From Alkalihalophilus pseudofirmus (lineage in GTDB: Bacteria; Bacillota; Bacilli; Bacillales; Bacillaceae_D), in contig NZ_CP117835.1 of NCBI RefSeq assembly GCF_029094545.1, positions 3,328,001 to 3,392,000 of the forward strand: a stretch of DNA of 64,000 nucleotides, in the 5' to 3' direction. This document shows, one piece after another, positions 53,015 to 61,391 of this stretch (its first letter is position 1; every line of letters starts with the position of its first letter). The notes beneath the pieces were generated by a model. The model was not told where the DNA came from. It searched no databases and saw only the letters and a list, made by a program, of their open reading frames with translations. The translations under genes and the position numbers were made by a program.

Positions 53015-54147
53015 TCTCTCTCCTTTTTTGTTCGAAAAATGTTTTGTTCGATAGAGGTTAGAGGAATAGAAATGGAAATCACAGTTCCCTGATCAGGAGC
53101 ACTCTTCATGTTAAAGGTTGCACCTATCTCGTGTGCTCTTGTTCGCATGTTGAGAAAGCCGTCCCCACTAAAGATTGAATGATCTTGTGGTGAAAAGCCG
53201 CATCCAAAATCTGTAATACTAATCTTCCAATTAAATTCATCTCGATCAAAATGCAGGTCGACGCTTTTTTCTCCTGAATGCTTGCTGCAATTATTTATTG
53301 ATTCTTGAATGATTCTCCACACATTGCGCTCCACCCTAGATGGTAATTGAACGTTCCCATCTCCTTTTACTTTTACTTTTATTCCAATCAGTGCTGCATA
53401 ACGATGGATGGCAGCAACCATCCCATCTTCTAGTTCTTCCGTACTCGTCTGCCAAATGATCTGCTTTAACTTGAGAAGAGCCTCACTGGATACCTCTCCA
53501 ATTAAATCTATGGCTTCATTTACATTCGTATCCTTACCCTTGCCTTTTATCCCTTTAGCAGTAAGTGAGACAGAAAAAAGTAATTGATTAACAGAATCGT
53601 GTAAGTCGCGAGCTAATCTATTTCTTTCATCCATTCTCGCAAGTTCTTGTTTTTTTTCTTCCTGTTTCAGTCTATAAATAGCAGCACCAATTTGAAGAGC
53701 TACTGTTTCTAATACCTCTAATTCCTCGTTAGAAAAGTGGTTTTTATCAACAGAAGCAATATTAATTAAGCCATATGTCCTATCCCCCGCAAAAATGGGG
53801 ACCGTTGCATGATGAGTTAAGCCATTGGTTGGTCTGCCTAGTTCCCTAGCTCTTTCAATCCTTCTGCATTCCATAATATTCGCTGCTTTTTTCAACTGTC
53901 CGTTCATACATTTATCTTTACACCAGCAGCCACCCTCACACATGAGTTTTGAGCGATGTTCGAGCCCGCTTGGAAGCCCATGATGAGCAACCAATTGATG
54001 ACGATGGTCTTCAATTAAAAAGATCCATCCTGTATCATGATTAGTTACTTCTAACAGCTTCTCTAAAACAGGCTGCAGCATAGTAGAAAGGTCTTCCCCC
54101 ATATTTAATGTTTGAGCAATGACTTTTAACGTGTGAACGACATTCAC
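53011..54147 (-). CDS. GAF-domain sensor histidine kinase with a four-cysteine motif (AirS/YhcY-like)
   Basis: A 378-residue cytoplasmic kinase: an N-terminal GAF domain (about 15-160), then HisKA_3 with the phosphoacceptor His183 in RDLHDSVNQ, and HATPase_c (NCSKHSG, DFGCGFSP, GDGFLNMRTRA). Inside the GAF domain Cys70, Cys74, Cys76 and Cys80 form C-x3-C-x-C-x3-C. In the related S. aureus AirS the GAF domain binds a redox-active [2Fe-2S] cluster. The start is a GTG at 54147 after GGGAG. It is coupled to the response regulator downstream and divergent from the Mrr-like gene. Confidence 0.87.
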   Translation of the reverse strand: MNVVHTLKVIAQTLNMGEDLSTMLQPVLEKLLEVTNHDTGWIFLIEDHRHQLVAHHGLPSGLEHRSKLMCEGGCWCKDKCMNGQLKKAANIMECRRIERARELGRPTNGLTHHATVPIFAGDRTYGLINIASVDKNHFSNEELEVLETVALQIGAAIYRLKQEEKKQELARMDERNRLARDLHDSVNQLLFSVSLTAKGIKGKGKDTNVNEAIDLIGEVSSEALLKLKQIIWQTSTEELEDGMVAAIHRYAALIGIKVKVKGDGNVQLPSRVERNVWRIIQESINNCSKHSGEKSVDLHFDRDEFNWKISITDFGCGFSPQDHSIFSGDGFLNMRTRAHEIGATFNMKSAPDQGTVISISIPLTSIEQNIFRTKKERE

Positions 54148-54263
54148 CTGACCAGCTCCCTTCTCTTTATTATAACGTGGACATCACTTTTCAGGAATTA
54201 TTTACATATTATTGATTTTTAGTGGAATAGTAAGAATGATTTGTATAGAAAGGATGTTGCCTC

Positions 54264-54878
54264 GTGCAAGAAAAGAAAACAACCATGATGGGTAAAAAGA
54301 AACGATACCCTTTTTTGCCTACTCTCTTATTTGTCATTACATTTTATATGGTTCAGCTTTTTCAATATAACGTGACTGTATTTTTTATCGTTTTAGGGTT
54401 ATTAGGATCCATTCCGCTATCTTGGTATGGATGGAAGCAGCTTAAGATCGCAGAACAGCGATTATCTTCTGCCCGTGAAATTGATGGGATGACTCATCAT
54501 CAATTCACTTTATTCCTAAAACCTCTCTTTCAAAAGCAAGGGTACTCAGTCACAAAAGTAAAGCACTCAAATGAACATGGCGTTCATCTCATTGTACGAA
54601 AGCGAGGCATAAAGGCGATTGTACATGCTAAGCTAAGTCAAAATGAAGTTCAGGCTAAAACGCTGCGAGATATCAATTACGTTAAGGAACAATATAAAGC
54701 AAATCAAGTAATAGTTGTGACGAATCACCTCTTTACAAAAGAAGCTGGACAATACGCTACCGCAAATAAAATCATCTTAATGGATCATAATACGTTAGAT
54801 GCGATGATTCAGGTCTTTATGAAAAAACGAAAAAATCATCGCTTCATTGACAGGGTTCGATCTGCTTGGCTTGATTAA
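54264..54878 (+). CDS. Membrane-anchored protein with degenerate Mrr-type nuclease domain
   Basis: A 204-residue protein with two N-terminal membrane segments (about 17-32 and 35-52) and a C-terminal domain alignable with the active Mrr-type gene at 47500. There the E-D-Q-K positions are Glu55, Asp84, Gln98 and Lys100; here they are Gln80, His108, His121 and Lys123. Three of four are changed, so nuclease activity is doubtful. The start is a GTG at 54264 after AAAGGATG. Divergent from the sensor kinase; a regulatory or DNA/RNA-binding role is possible. Confidence 0.7.
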   Translation: MQEKKTTMMGKKKRYPFLPTLLFVITFYMVQLFQYNVTVFFIVLGLLGSIPLSWYGWKQLKIAEQRLSSAREIDGMTHHQFTLFLKPLFQKQGYSVTKVKHSNEHGVHLIVRKRGIKAIVHAKLSQNEVQAKTLRDINYVKEQYKANQVIVVTNHLFTKEAGQYATANKIILMDHNTLDAMIQVFMKKRKNHRFIDRVRSAWLD

Positions 54879-54883
54879 CCCCC

Positions 54884-54917
54884 CTCCTGTAGAGTACGTG
54901 CTCTACAGGTTTTTTTG
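54884..54917 (+). terminator. Terminator after the degenerate Mrr gene
   Basis: CCTGTAGAG (54886-54894) pairs with CTCTACAGG (54901-54909), followed by seven T. Confidence 0.88.
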
Positions 54918-55072
54918 CGTAAAAAAAGAAGAAAGATGTCTATTTGTACACTTATATAAAAAATAAAAAGTAACAAAATTTTCATAATTTATTGATTTTT
55001 ATATCTAGAGATTATACCCTGTTATATATGAAAGGGTTTTCATAGCTTTAGAAAGAGAAGGAGGAGAGAAAG

Positions 55073-56338
55073 ATGAATACAACGAAAAACAGGTGGTTAA
55101 TTGCTTTATCTGCCATCGCTATCCACCTATCCATTGGCGGAGCTTATGCTTACAGTGTCTACACGTATCCTATAAGTGAGCAAATGGGCTGGTCACCAAC
55201 AGAGATTACGATTGCCTTTACGATTATGATGGCGCTCGCTGGTACTTCTGCAGCTTTCTTCGGAAAATTTGTTGAACGCAGCGGACCTAGAAAATCTGCC
55301 ATTGTTGCTGCTGTCCTTTTCGGTTTAGGACAAGCTGGTTCAGGTGTTGCCATTGCGCTCGGGTCCTTGCCGCTTTTCCTGTTAACATATGGACTAGCCA
55401 GTGGATTAGGTCTTGGTATCGGATATATTTCACCTGTATCTACTCTTGTAAAGTGGTTTCCTGACAGACGAGGACTCGCAACAGGCATGGCAGTTCTTGG
55501 ATTTGGGAGCGGCGCACTTATTACAGCACCCATCGCTGCTAATTTGATGAGCACCATTGGCATCTCCGCTACATTTTACGTACTCGGTGCCTGTTATTTC
55601 GCCTTAATGCTTGTGGGTGCTTCCTATATTGCCCCGCCAAAAGAAGGTTGGATGCCGGCTTCGATGAAACGTAATATCGCTTCTGGAAAAAAAGTAATCA
55701 AAAAAGATCTTCAGCAGCTGACTTCAAACGAGGCTGTCAAAACGAAACGCTTTTGGATGCTTTGGACAATGATGTTGATCAATACAACAGCCGGAATTAT
55801 GATGATCTCTGTTGCTTCTCCAATGGCTCAAGAGGTTGTAGGCTTATCTGCCGCTGCAGCTGCTACATTGGTTGGGATCATGGGTATCTTTAATGGTGGC
55901 GGCCGTCTTGGCTGGGCAGCCATTTCAGATTATATTGGACGTTCGAACGTCTTTCTCATATTCTTTGTCATTCAAACAATTGCCTTTCTAACTTTACCGA
56001 TGATCACAAATGTTATCATATTCCAGCTTCTCATTCTGCTTGTTGTCAGCTGTTATGGCGGCGGCTTCTCCAACCTCCCAGCCTTTGTAGGAGATTTATT
56101 TGGAACCAAGCAGTTAGGCGCCATTCACGGCTACTTATTAACAACATGGTCACTTGGCGGGATATTGGGTCCAATGATCGTATCCCAAATTAGAGAACGT
56201 ACAGACAGCTATATTCCCGTTTTCTATGTCTTCTCAGCCTTGATTCTGCTTGCGCTGCTTGTGTCTATTATGATGAAGCTAGATATTAAAAAGAGTGAAC
56301 AAGAAACAAAACAACGACAGGAACAAGTCGTTTCTTAA
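55073..56338 (+). CDS. OFA-family MFS transporter (oxalate/formate antiporter type)
   Basis: A 421-residue major facilitator with about 12 segments. The N-terminal GGAYAYSVYTYPI and the motif GLGLGIGYISPVSTLVKWFPD with RRGLATGMAVLGFG are the OFA-family marks. Relatives exchange oxalate for formate or move small monocarboxylates such as pyruvate or lactate. ATG 55073 follows AAGGAGGAGAG. It is a single-gene unit between two terminators, near a redox-type two-component system. Substrate not decided by sequence. Confidence 0.83.
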   Translation: MNTTKNRWLIALSAIAIHLSIGGAYAYSVYTYPISEQMGWSPTEITIAFTIMMALAGTSAAFFGKFVERSGPRKSAIVAAVLFGLGQAGSGVAIALGSLPLFLLTYGLASGLGLGIGYISPVSTLVKWFPDRRGLATGMAVLGFGSGALITAPIAANLMSTIGISATFYVLGACYFALMLVGASYIAPPKEGWMPASMKRNIASGKKVIKKDLQQLTSNEAVKTKRFWMLWTMMLINTTAGIMMISVASPMAQEVVGLSAAAAATLVGIMGIFNGGGRLGWAAISDYIGRSNVFLIFFVIQTIAFLTLPMITNVIIFQLLILLVVSCYGGGFSNLPAFVGDLFGTKQLGAIHGYLLTTWSLGGILGPMIVSQIRERTDSYIPVFYVFSALILLALLVSIMMKLDIKKSEQETKQRQEQVVS

Positions 56339-56357
56339 CCTTGCAAGCAGCAAAATA

Positions 56358-56373
56358 GACTGACTGGTCAGTC
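56358..56373. promoter_or_regulatory. Palindrome resembling a TetR-type operator
   Basis: GACTGACTGGTCAGTC has seven-base arms with a 2-base centre. The form is like operators of TetR regulators, but it lies 3' of the OFA gene and of the ABC permease, with no tetR in view. It may be a relic or chance. Confidence 0.3.
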
Positions 56374-56374
56374 C

Positions 56375-56421
56375 AAAAAAGGTCTTGCGCATAAGCTGAT
56401 GCTTATCGCAGGACCTTTTTC
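56375..56421. terminator. Bidirectional terminator between OFA and ABC permease genes
   Basis: AAAAAAGGTCTTGCGCATAAGC (56375-56396) and GCTTATCGCAGGACCTTTTT (56401-56420) form a stem with two mismatches; T runs on both strands. Confidence 0.87.
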
Positions 56422-56423
56422 CA

Positions 56424-58121
56424 TTATTCTTTTACAAAATTAATAGTGATTCCCCGGTCAATCTCCTTGGCTGTGAAGGTTAAAGCTCCCCATACCGTTA
56501 CAGCGGTAATGAACAGGTTTAGTGCCAAGCCGACTAACGTCACTATGATTGGCATACTCGATTTTAACCCGATTATCCATTGAACAATCATCATAAAAAA
56601 ACCACTTGATTCATCCCCCAGCAAAAAAACTAGCTCACTGGCAGGCAGTAATGTTAAGCCAAATGGTATCACTTGTATGAGCACATACCCCATTGCGACA
56701 AATAATAAAATGAAAGAGGTTCCTGTTTCTAAGCGATTTTGAGGGTTTTTATGATTAAACTTCGCCCCAATGGCACCAAAATATAATCCGATAGCGCTTG
56801 AGCCTAGACCGGTTAATCCAATTAACAACCACCCGGCTACCGTATGAAAAGGTGACCAGCCGAATATAAAAGCACAAATGATCTGCAGTATTCCGATAAA
56901 TCCGAATAGAATCAGCCAATGAATCCACAGTTTCCCAACAGCAACCTCTATTCCCTTTAAGGGCAGCACCCGCAGCAGGTCAATTGAACTTCCTTCTCTT
57001 GCAACAGAGCCAGAAGTGAATGTCGACGTCATAAAGGAAAACAACCCTAGAGCAATAGCTTGAAGACTGATCCAAGAAAGAGCGGGAACTGTTTGAAGAA
57101 ACTCCATATTGCCGTCTCGAATCATAATCGAGAATATAGGAAAGAACATAAAAAATGTCATAGGAATCAGCATCGTCCATTCCCTCATATCCCTCTTGAT
57201 CGTCCGCCATTCTTTTAATCCAACCTCAATGATTGGAGTCCTTACTTTAAATACAGCAGAGGATGCCTTCTTTTTCTTTCGGTTTGATCTGCTTTCATTC
57301 ATCTGAATCCAGCCTGTACGAAATCCTTTATCCACCAGCATAGAAGATAGATACAAGACAGCGAACGTCAACCCTGCGAGCAATCCACTAAACAAAACGG
57401 TTTCTCCCGTTACGTCACCGAATAAAAGATGACTGACGCTTTCTCCAGCCCAATACATTGGCAGCCATTGAGGAAGTTCTGGGATAAGCATAGAAGACTC
57501 CCCCCCGCCCTCACGAGACATCATTGTAGGGATTTGAAAGGCTACATAGCCTAGAACCCCTGCAAAAGCAGTAATTACAGTCATCAATTCCTTCGCTCTA
57601 TGGGCAGGGATCATTTGAATAAGAAGTAAATTAAGTAAATAAGCAATCCCAAGCCCCATTAATACAACCAAAATGGCTGTAAAATAAGCAAATGGGTAAT
57701 AAAATATATTGGCCCCCGCACCTAGACCAAACATGGTAAGTAAGACGAGTGAAGCTGCTAAAATCAGCCCTGGTATTCCAAGAAATACCTGCGTGAACTT
57801 TGCCCAGTAAATATGAGTTGATTTTAATGGCAAAGTAAACAACAAGGTTAAGTCATCATCGCCGTACAATTTGGTAAACACTTGTGGTACTGCAAATAAA
57901 ATTAAGAAAGCAAAAAGAGATAGGAAACTAAGAGAAAGGATATCACTTAGTAATTCTCCCGGAAGCGTACTAGCTACAGAAAATACGATACCGCTAAAAA
58001 AGAGAACCGCAAACCCTATTGCAACACCAGAAATGATAAGCGTCGTTTTGGCTTTATCTGAAGATTGCTTAAAGCTGTTTAGGTTCATCTTCCAAAACCA
58101 GCGAATTAAATTCCATGTCAT
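56424..58121 (-). CDS. ABC exporter permease, putative ABC-2 type
   Basis: A 565-residue protein with about 12 to 14 hydrophobic segments and no ATPase domain; it follows the ATPase gene by 10 bases on the same strand. The sequence (LLFTLPLKSTHIYWAKF, SSIDLLRVLPLKGIEVAVGK) resembles the large two-block permeases of Bacillus ABC exporters of unknown substrate. It probably works as a homodimer with the ATPase. Substrate not known. Confidence 0.8.
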   Translation of the reverse strand: MTWNLIRWFWKMNLNSFKQSSDKAKTTLIISGVAIGFAVLFFSGIVFSVASTLPGELLSDILSLSFLSLFAFLILFAVPQVFTKLYGDDDLTLLFTLPLKSTHIYWAKFTQVFLGIPGLILAASLVLLTMFGLGAGANIFYYPFAYFTAILVVLMGLGIAYLLNLLLIQMIPAHRAKELMTVITAFAGVLGYVAFQIPTMMSREGGGESSMLIPELPQWLPMYWAGESVSHLLFGDVTGETVLFSGLLAGLTFAVLYLSSMLVDKGFRTGWIQMNESRSNRKKKKASSAVFKVRTPIIEVGLKEWRTIKRDMREWTMLIPMTFFMFFPIFSIMIRDGNMEFLQTVPALSWISLQAIALGLFSFMTSTFTSGSVAREGSSIDLLRVLPLKGIEVAVGKLWIHWLILFGFIGILQIICAFIFGWSPFHTVAGWLLIGLTGLGSSAIGLYFGAIGAKFNHKNPQNRLETGTSFILLFVAMGYVLIQVIPFGLTLLPASELVFLLGDESSGFFMMIVQWIIGLKSSMPIIVTLVGLALNLFITAVTVWGALTFTAKEIDRGITINFVKE

Positions 58122-58131
58122 CTCCTCACCT

Positions 58132-58926
58132 CTATTCTCTTATCCCTTTTGATTGATCATCTTCCATTTCTTGCACGTATGATTGTGTTTCTTGATCACC
58201 AGTCAGCTCCAAGAAAAGATCTTCAAGCGATGAATTCTCACTTCCTTTTTCCTGACGTAATTCATCTACCGTTCCAACAGTTAGTAGATCCCCATTTTTA
58301 ATAATAGCAACCCGGTCACACATCTGCTCAGCAATTTCTAAAATGTGAGTGGACATAAATACCGTCATGCCGCCTCTACATAATTCCTGGAGCAGATTTT
58401 TCATCGTACGAGCTCCTTTTGGATCTAGTCCAACAGTAGGCTCATCAAGAAATAACACTTTCGGTTCGTGCAGAAGCGCTGCACACAGACTAAGCTTTTG
58501 TTTCATCCCATGCGAATAGGTTTCTATGAGCTCATCTAACCTATGTTCAAGCTGAAACATGCGGACATACCGCTCGGCCCTTTCTTCAAACTCTTTTTCC
58601 TTCAATCGGAACACACTCGCTGTAAACTGGAGGAACTCACTCCCTGTCAGCTTAGGATAGAGCTTTGGCTGATCAGGTACATAGGCAATCTGTTTTTTAG
58701 CCTCAAGTGCTTCCTTCCACATGTTCACCCCGGAAATATGAACCGTTCCGTTTGTTGGCTCAAGCAATCCTGTCATCATCTTAATCGTTGTCGTTTTCCC
58801 CGATCCATTGGGCCCTAGAAAGCAAAAAAGTTCCCCCTTTTTCACTTCTAAATCAAATGGTTTAACGGCATGATTTTCTCCGTACTCTTTTGATAGTTGA
58901 TTAAGCTTGATCCTTACTTCATTCAA
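58132..58926 (-). CDS. ABC exporter ATP-binding protein
   Basis: A 264-residue ABC ATPase: Walker A GPNGSGKTT (about 39-47), Q-loop YVPDQPKLY, signature YSHGMKQKL, Walker B VLFLDEPTVGLD and H-loop STHI. The CcmA-like type is typical of exporters and antibiotic-resistance or lipid transport systems. First gene of a two-gene operon with the permease. Substrate unknown. Confidence 0.87.
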   Translation of the reverse strand: MNEVRIKLNQLSKEYGENHAVKPFDLEVKKGELFCFLGPNGSGKTTTIKMMTGLLEPTNGTVHISGVNMWKEALEAKKQIAYVPDQPKLYPKLTGSEFLQFTASVFRLKEKEFEERAERYVRMFQLEHRLDELIETYSHGMKQKLSLCAALLHEPKVLFLDEPTVGLDPKGARTMKNLLQELCRGGMTVFMSTHILEIAEQMCDRVAIIKNGDLLTVGTVDELRQEKGSENSSLEDLFLELTGDQETQSYVQEMEDDQSKGIRE

Positions 58927-58981
58927 GCTGCTTCCCCCTTACTTATCTATGATCTGATATGTATAGCCTAGATTAAAAAAA

Positions 58982-59020
58982 GATAAGGTGAATCATCACA
59001 GAGATGAATTCACCTTATCA
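58982..59020 (-). terminator. Terminator after the Na/Pi cotransporter gene
   Basis: GATAAGGTGAAT (58982-58993) and ATTCACCTTATC (59008-59019) are exact complements; the minus strand continues into seven T. Confidence 0.87.
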
Positions 59021-59050
59021 TCCTAACATAATTTGTCATTAAATTCAGGC

Positions 59051-60649
59051 TTAGATAATACCTAGCACCGTTCTCGATATATTCATAGAGGCATGCTGCA
59101 AGCGCATAAGCTGATTGACTAAATCAAGATAAATAGCGCTTATTGCCGGGTTGTATTCATTCTGCTGAAGCAGCGTATTGAAATGATCAAATCTAAAATC
59201 TCTTTCTTTCTCACTAAGTGCGCCTTGTTCTCTAATGACTTTTCGAACTTGCTTATTATTTTTTTCTTCACAAGCTGTGATTGCATGCTGCAAAATATCT
59301 TCAATAGTTGGGATAAACTCTTTTAATCTCTCGGCATCTTCTGCCACTAACTCAAAATGCTGATTTCGCAGTTTTTCAATATTAGCTGAAATTTGGAGGA
59401 CAATATCGCCTATCTGCTCTAGGTCATTTAACATATATAGGAGCTTTACCTCTTGGTCTGATTGTTCCTTTGACAAATCTTGCTGGGCAAGCTTTAAAAG
59501 ATACTGTTGAATAATTAAATAAGCTTGATCTATATATTCTTCTTTGCGTACGATCACATGATGGTCTATGTTCCCGTCTATAATTGCCGGAATGGGAGCA
59601 ATTATTTCCGTTTGAATATAACGCGAGAGCTTGAGTACTTCTTTCTCAGTCTGAATAAGGGCTTCATCCGGGATTGCTAAATATTGCTCACTTATATGAA
59701 CAACCTGCCTTGGTTCAGATGGAGGGAGAAACCTAGTCATTAATTTAGCCAAAAGAGCTAAAAATGGGAGCCAGCATAGCGCTAAAAAGATATTAAAAGC
59801 AGTATGAAAGTTAGCAATCTGTCGTTCTGCTTCACCAGGGATAAATATACTAATCACAGGGAATATCAATAACATCATTCCAACCACAACGACAATTGAC
59901 AGCTTCATAACTAAATATGCAAAGGCAACCCTTTTTCCTTCCCGTGAAACAGAGAAGCTAGCAATTAAGACAGGTACAGTTGATCCTACATTTGCTCCAA
60001 GCACAAGCCAAATGACTTCTTCATAACCCATCGCGCCTGCTGAATAAAAGGAGATCCCAATAATAATCATTGCCACGCTGCTATGAAGGGCTGCGGTTAC
60101 CCCTACACTCAAAAGAAAAAGCCAGATTGGTTGACTCGTTAGACGCAGCATCCATTCTGTTATAAAAGGATCATTTGCTAAAGGTGAGACTGCTTGTGAC
60201 AGGTAAGAAATTCCGAATAACACTAACCCTAGACCGAGAAGAACTTCACCCGCTGGTTTCACACGATCCGTAGAGATAAACACAAGGAAAATAACACCGA
60301 GAAAGATAAATACCGGGGAAAGCTGACTAATATTGAAAGCAAGCACTTGCACAGTGAGTGTCGTTCCAATTGCAGAACCTAATATCACACCTAGTGCTTG
60401 CACAAACGTGATGATCGAGTGACTTACTAGTCCGACTGCAATAATGGACATCACCGTGCTGCTTTGTAAGAAAAAAGTAAAAAAGAGACCAACAATTAAT
60501 GCCTGTAATCTATTTTTAACGAGTACGCCCATTTGATGACGCAGTTTATTAATAGCTGCTTTTTGTAATCCTTTACTTAGTCGATTCATTCCATATAAAA
60601 AGATGCCAAGCCCTCCTATGAAGCTTAGAAGGCTCTGTGTAATCATCAT
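59051..60649 (-). CDS. Na+/phosphate cotransporter family protein with PhoU-like C-terminus
   Basis: A 532-residue protein of the NptA/YjbB group. The membrane part (1-300) has the inverted-repeat Na/Pi motif QSSTVMSI (Gln62-Ile69) and its second version LHSSVAMIII; residues ~345-530 form a PhoU-like helical domain. It moves phosphate with sodium, in or out. Its start overlaps the end of the PhoU-like gene by 4 bases, so the two are coupled. The fused PhoU domain is normal for the family. Confidence 0.87.
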   Translation of the reverse strand: MMITQSLLSFIGGLGIFLYGMNRLSKGLQKAAINKLRHQMGVLVKNRLQALIVGLFFTFFLQSSTVMSIIAVGLVSHSIITFVQALGVILGSAIGTTLTVQVLAFNISQLSPVFIFLGVIFLVFISTDRVKPAGEVLLGLGLVLFGISYLSQAVSPLANDPFITEWMLRLTSQPIWLFLLSVGVTAALHSSVAMIIIGISFYSAGAMGYEEVIWLVLGANVGSTVPVLIASFSVSREGKRVAFAYLVMKLSIVVVVGMMLLIFPVISIFIPGEAERQIANFHTAFNIFLALCWLPFLALLAKLMTRFLPPSEPRQVVHISEQYLAIPDEALIQTEKEVLKLSRYIQTEIIAPIPAIIDGNIDHHVIVRKEEYIDQAYLIIQQYLLKLAQQDLSKEQSDQEVKLLYMLNDLEQIGDIVLQISANIEKLRNQHFELVAEDAERLKEFIPTIEDILQHAITACEEKNNKQVRKVIREQGALSEKERDFRFDHFNTLLQQNEYNPAISAIYLDLVNQLMRLQHASMNISRTVLGII

Positions 60650-61314
60650 GGAGAATTCCTGCTTATTGAGGAGTGGCAGTCTAGTAAATACTGTCTGTAA
60701 TCTCTCGCTGCATTGGAAACATGATCGGCCATCCTTTCAAAGAATCGACTCATTAAGATCAACTTGCCCCCGCTGTCTGCAGGAAGCTGCTCTAGTCTAA
60801 GAGAATCAGTAATCCGTTTAAAGGACTTTTTATTCAAACGATTAACGACCTCGTCTTCTTTTTCATAAATAGCTTTTAAGCGTGAACAATCTTCCTCTTT
60901 AATCCCCTCTTTAAGAGACTCAAGCATTTGACCAATATTCTTCATAAACTGAGAAAAAGATTGTATGACAAGATGAGGTACTGAGTCAATTGGCGCCACA
61001 ACAATGATATTAATGACATGATCACCAACACGCTCTAAATCTTTAGCCATCTTTGAAAATAAGAAAAGCCCCTTCACTTGTTTGATGGCGAGCTGTTCAT
61101 AGGATAAGAGCTCAAGTACCTTTTTTTGGATCATTTTATTAATGGCATTCATATCTTTTTCTGCTTGCAAAATACTTTCCTTATCAAAGGTTGAGTCTTT
61201 CTCTATCGATTCTGAGCTAAGCTGCAGCATCTGGTAGCTTAATTCGACCATTAAAAGAAGCCGTTCTTTCAATTCATTTATTTCTCTGTCAAGAAAGTTG
61301 GTCCGTGTCAGCAT
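60646..61314 (-). CDS. PhoU-domain protein
   Basis: A 222-residue all-helical protein with two PhoU-type three-helix bundles (SKMAKDLERVGDHVINI and SRFFERMADHVSNAARD are the metal-binding E/D-x3-D-H motifs of each half). PhoU proteins regulate phosphate transporters. Operon-coupled to the Na/Pi cotransporter. No PstSCAB genes are in the window. ATG 61314 follows GGGGGGATACGG. Confidence 0.85.
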   Translation of the reverse strand: MLTRTNFLDREINELKERLLLMVELSYQMLQLSSESIEKDSTFDKESILQAEKDMNAINKMIQKKVLELLSYEQLAIKQVKGLFLFSKMAKDLERVGDHVINIIVVAPIDSVPHLVIQSFSQFMKNIGQMLESLKEGIKEEDCSRLKAIYEKEDEVVNRLNKKSFKRITDSLRLEQLPADSGGKLILMSRFFERMADHVSNAARDYRQYLLDCHSSISRNSP

Positions 61315-61342
61315 CCGTATCCCCCCTTCTTATACTTGTATA

Positions 61343-61381
61343 GAAAAGTCTTACTCACTATGCGTATGAGTAAGACTTTTC
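61343..61381. terminator. Terminator between ugpB and phoU-like gene
   Basis: AAAAGTCTTACTCA (61344-61357) pairs with TGAGTAAGACTTTT (61367-61380). On the minus strand it follows ugpB and ends in TTTTC. Confidence 0.85.
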
Positions 61382-61391
61382 ATTGTTTTAA

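Noticed and set aside
54950-55073. Possible FNR/ArcA-type site before the OFA transporter
   Set aside because: No TGTGA-N6-TCACA dyad is present; the region is merely A/T rich.
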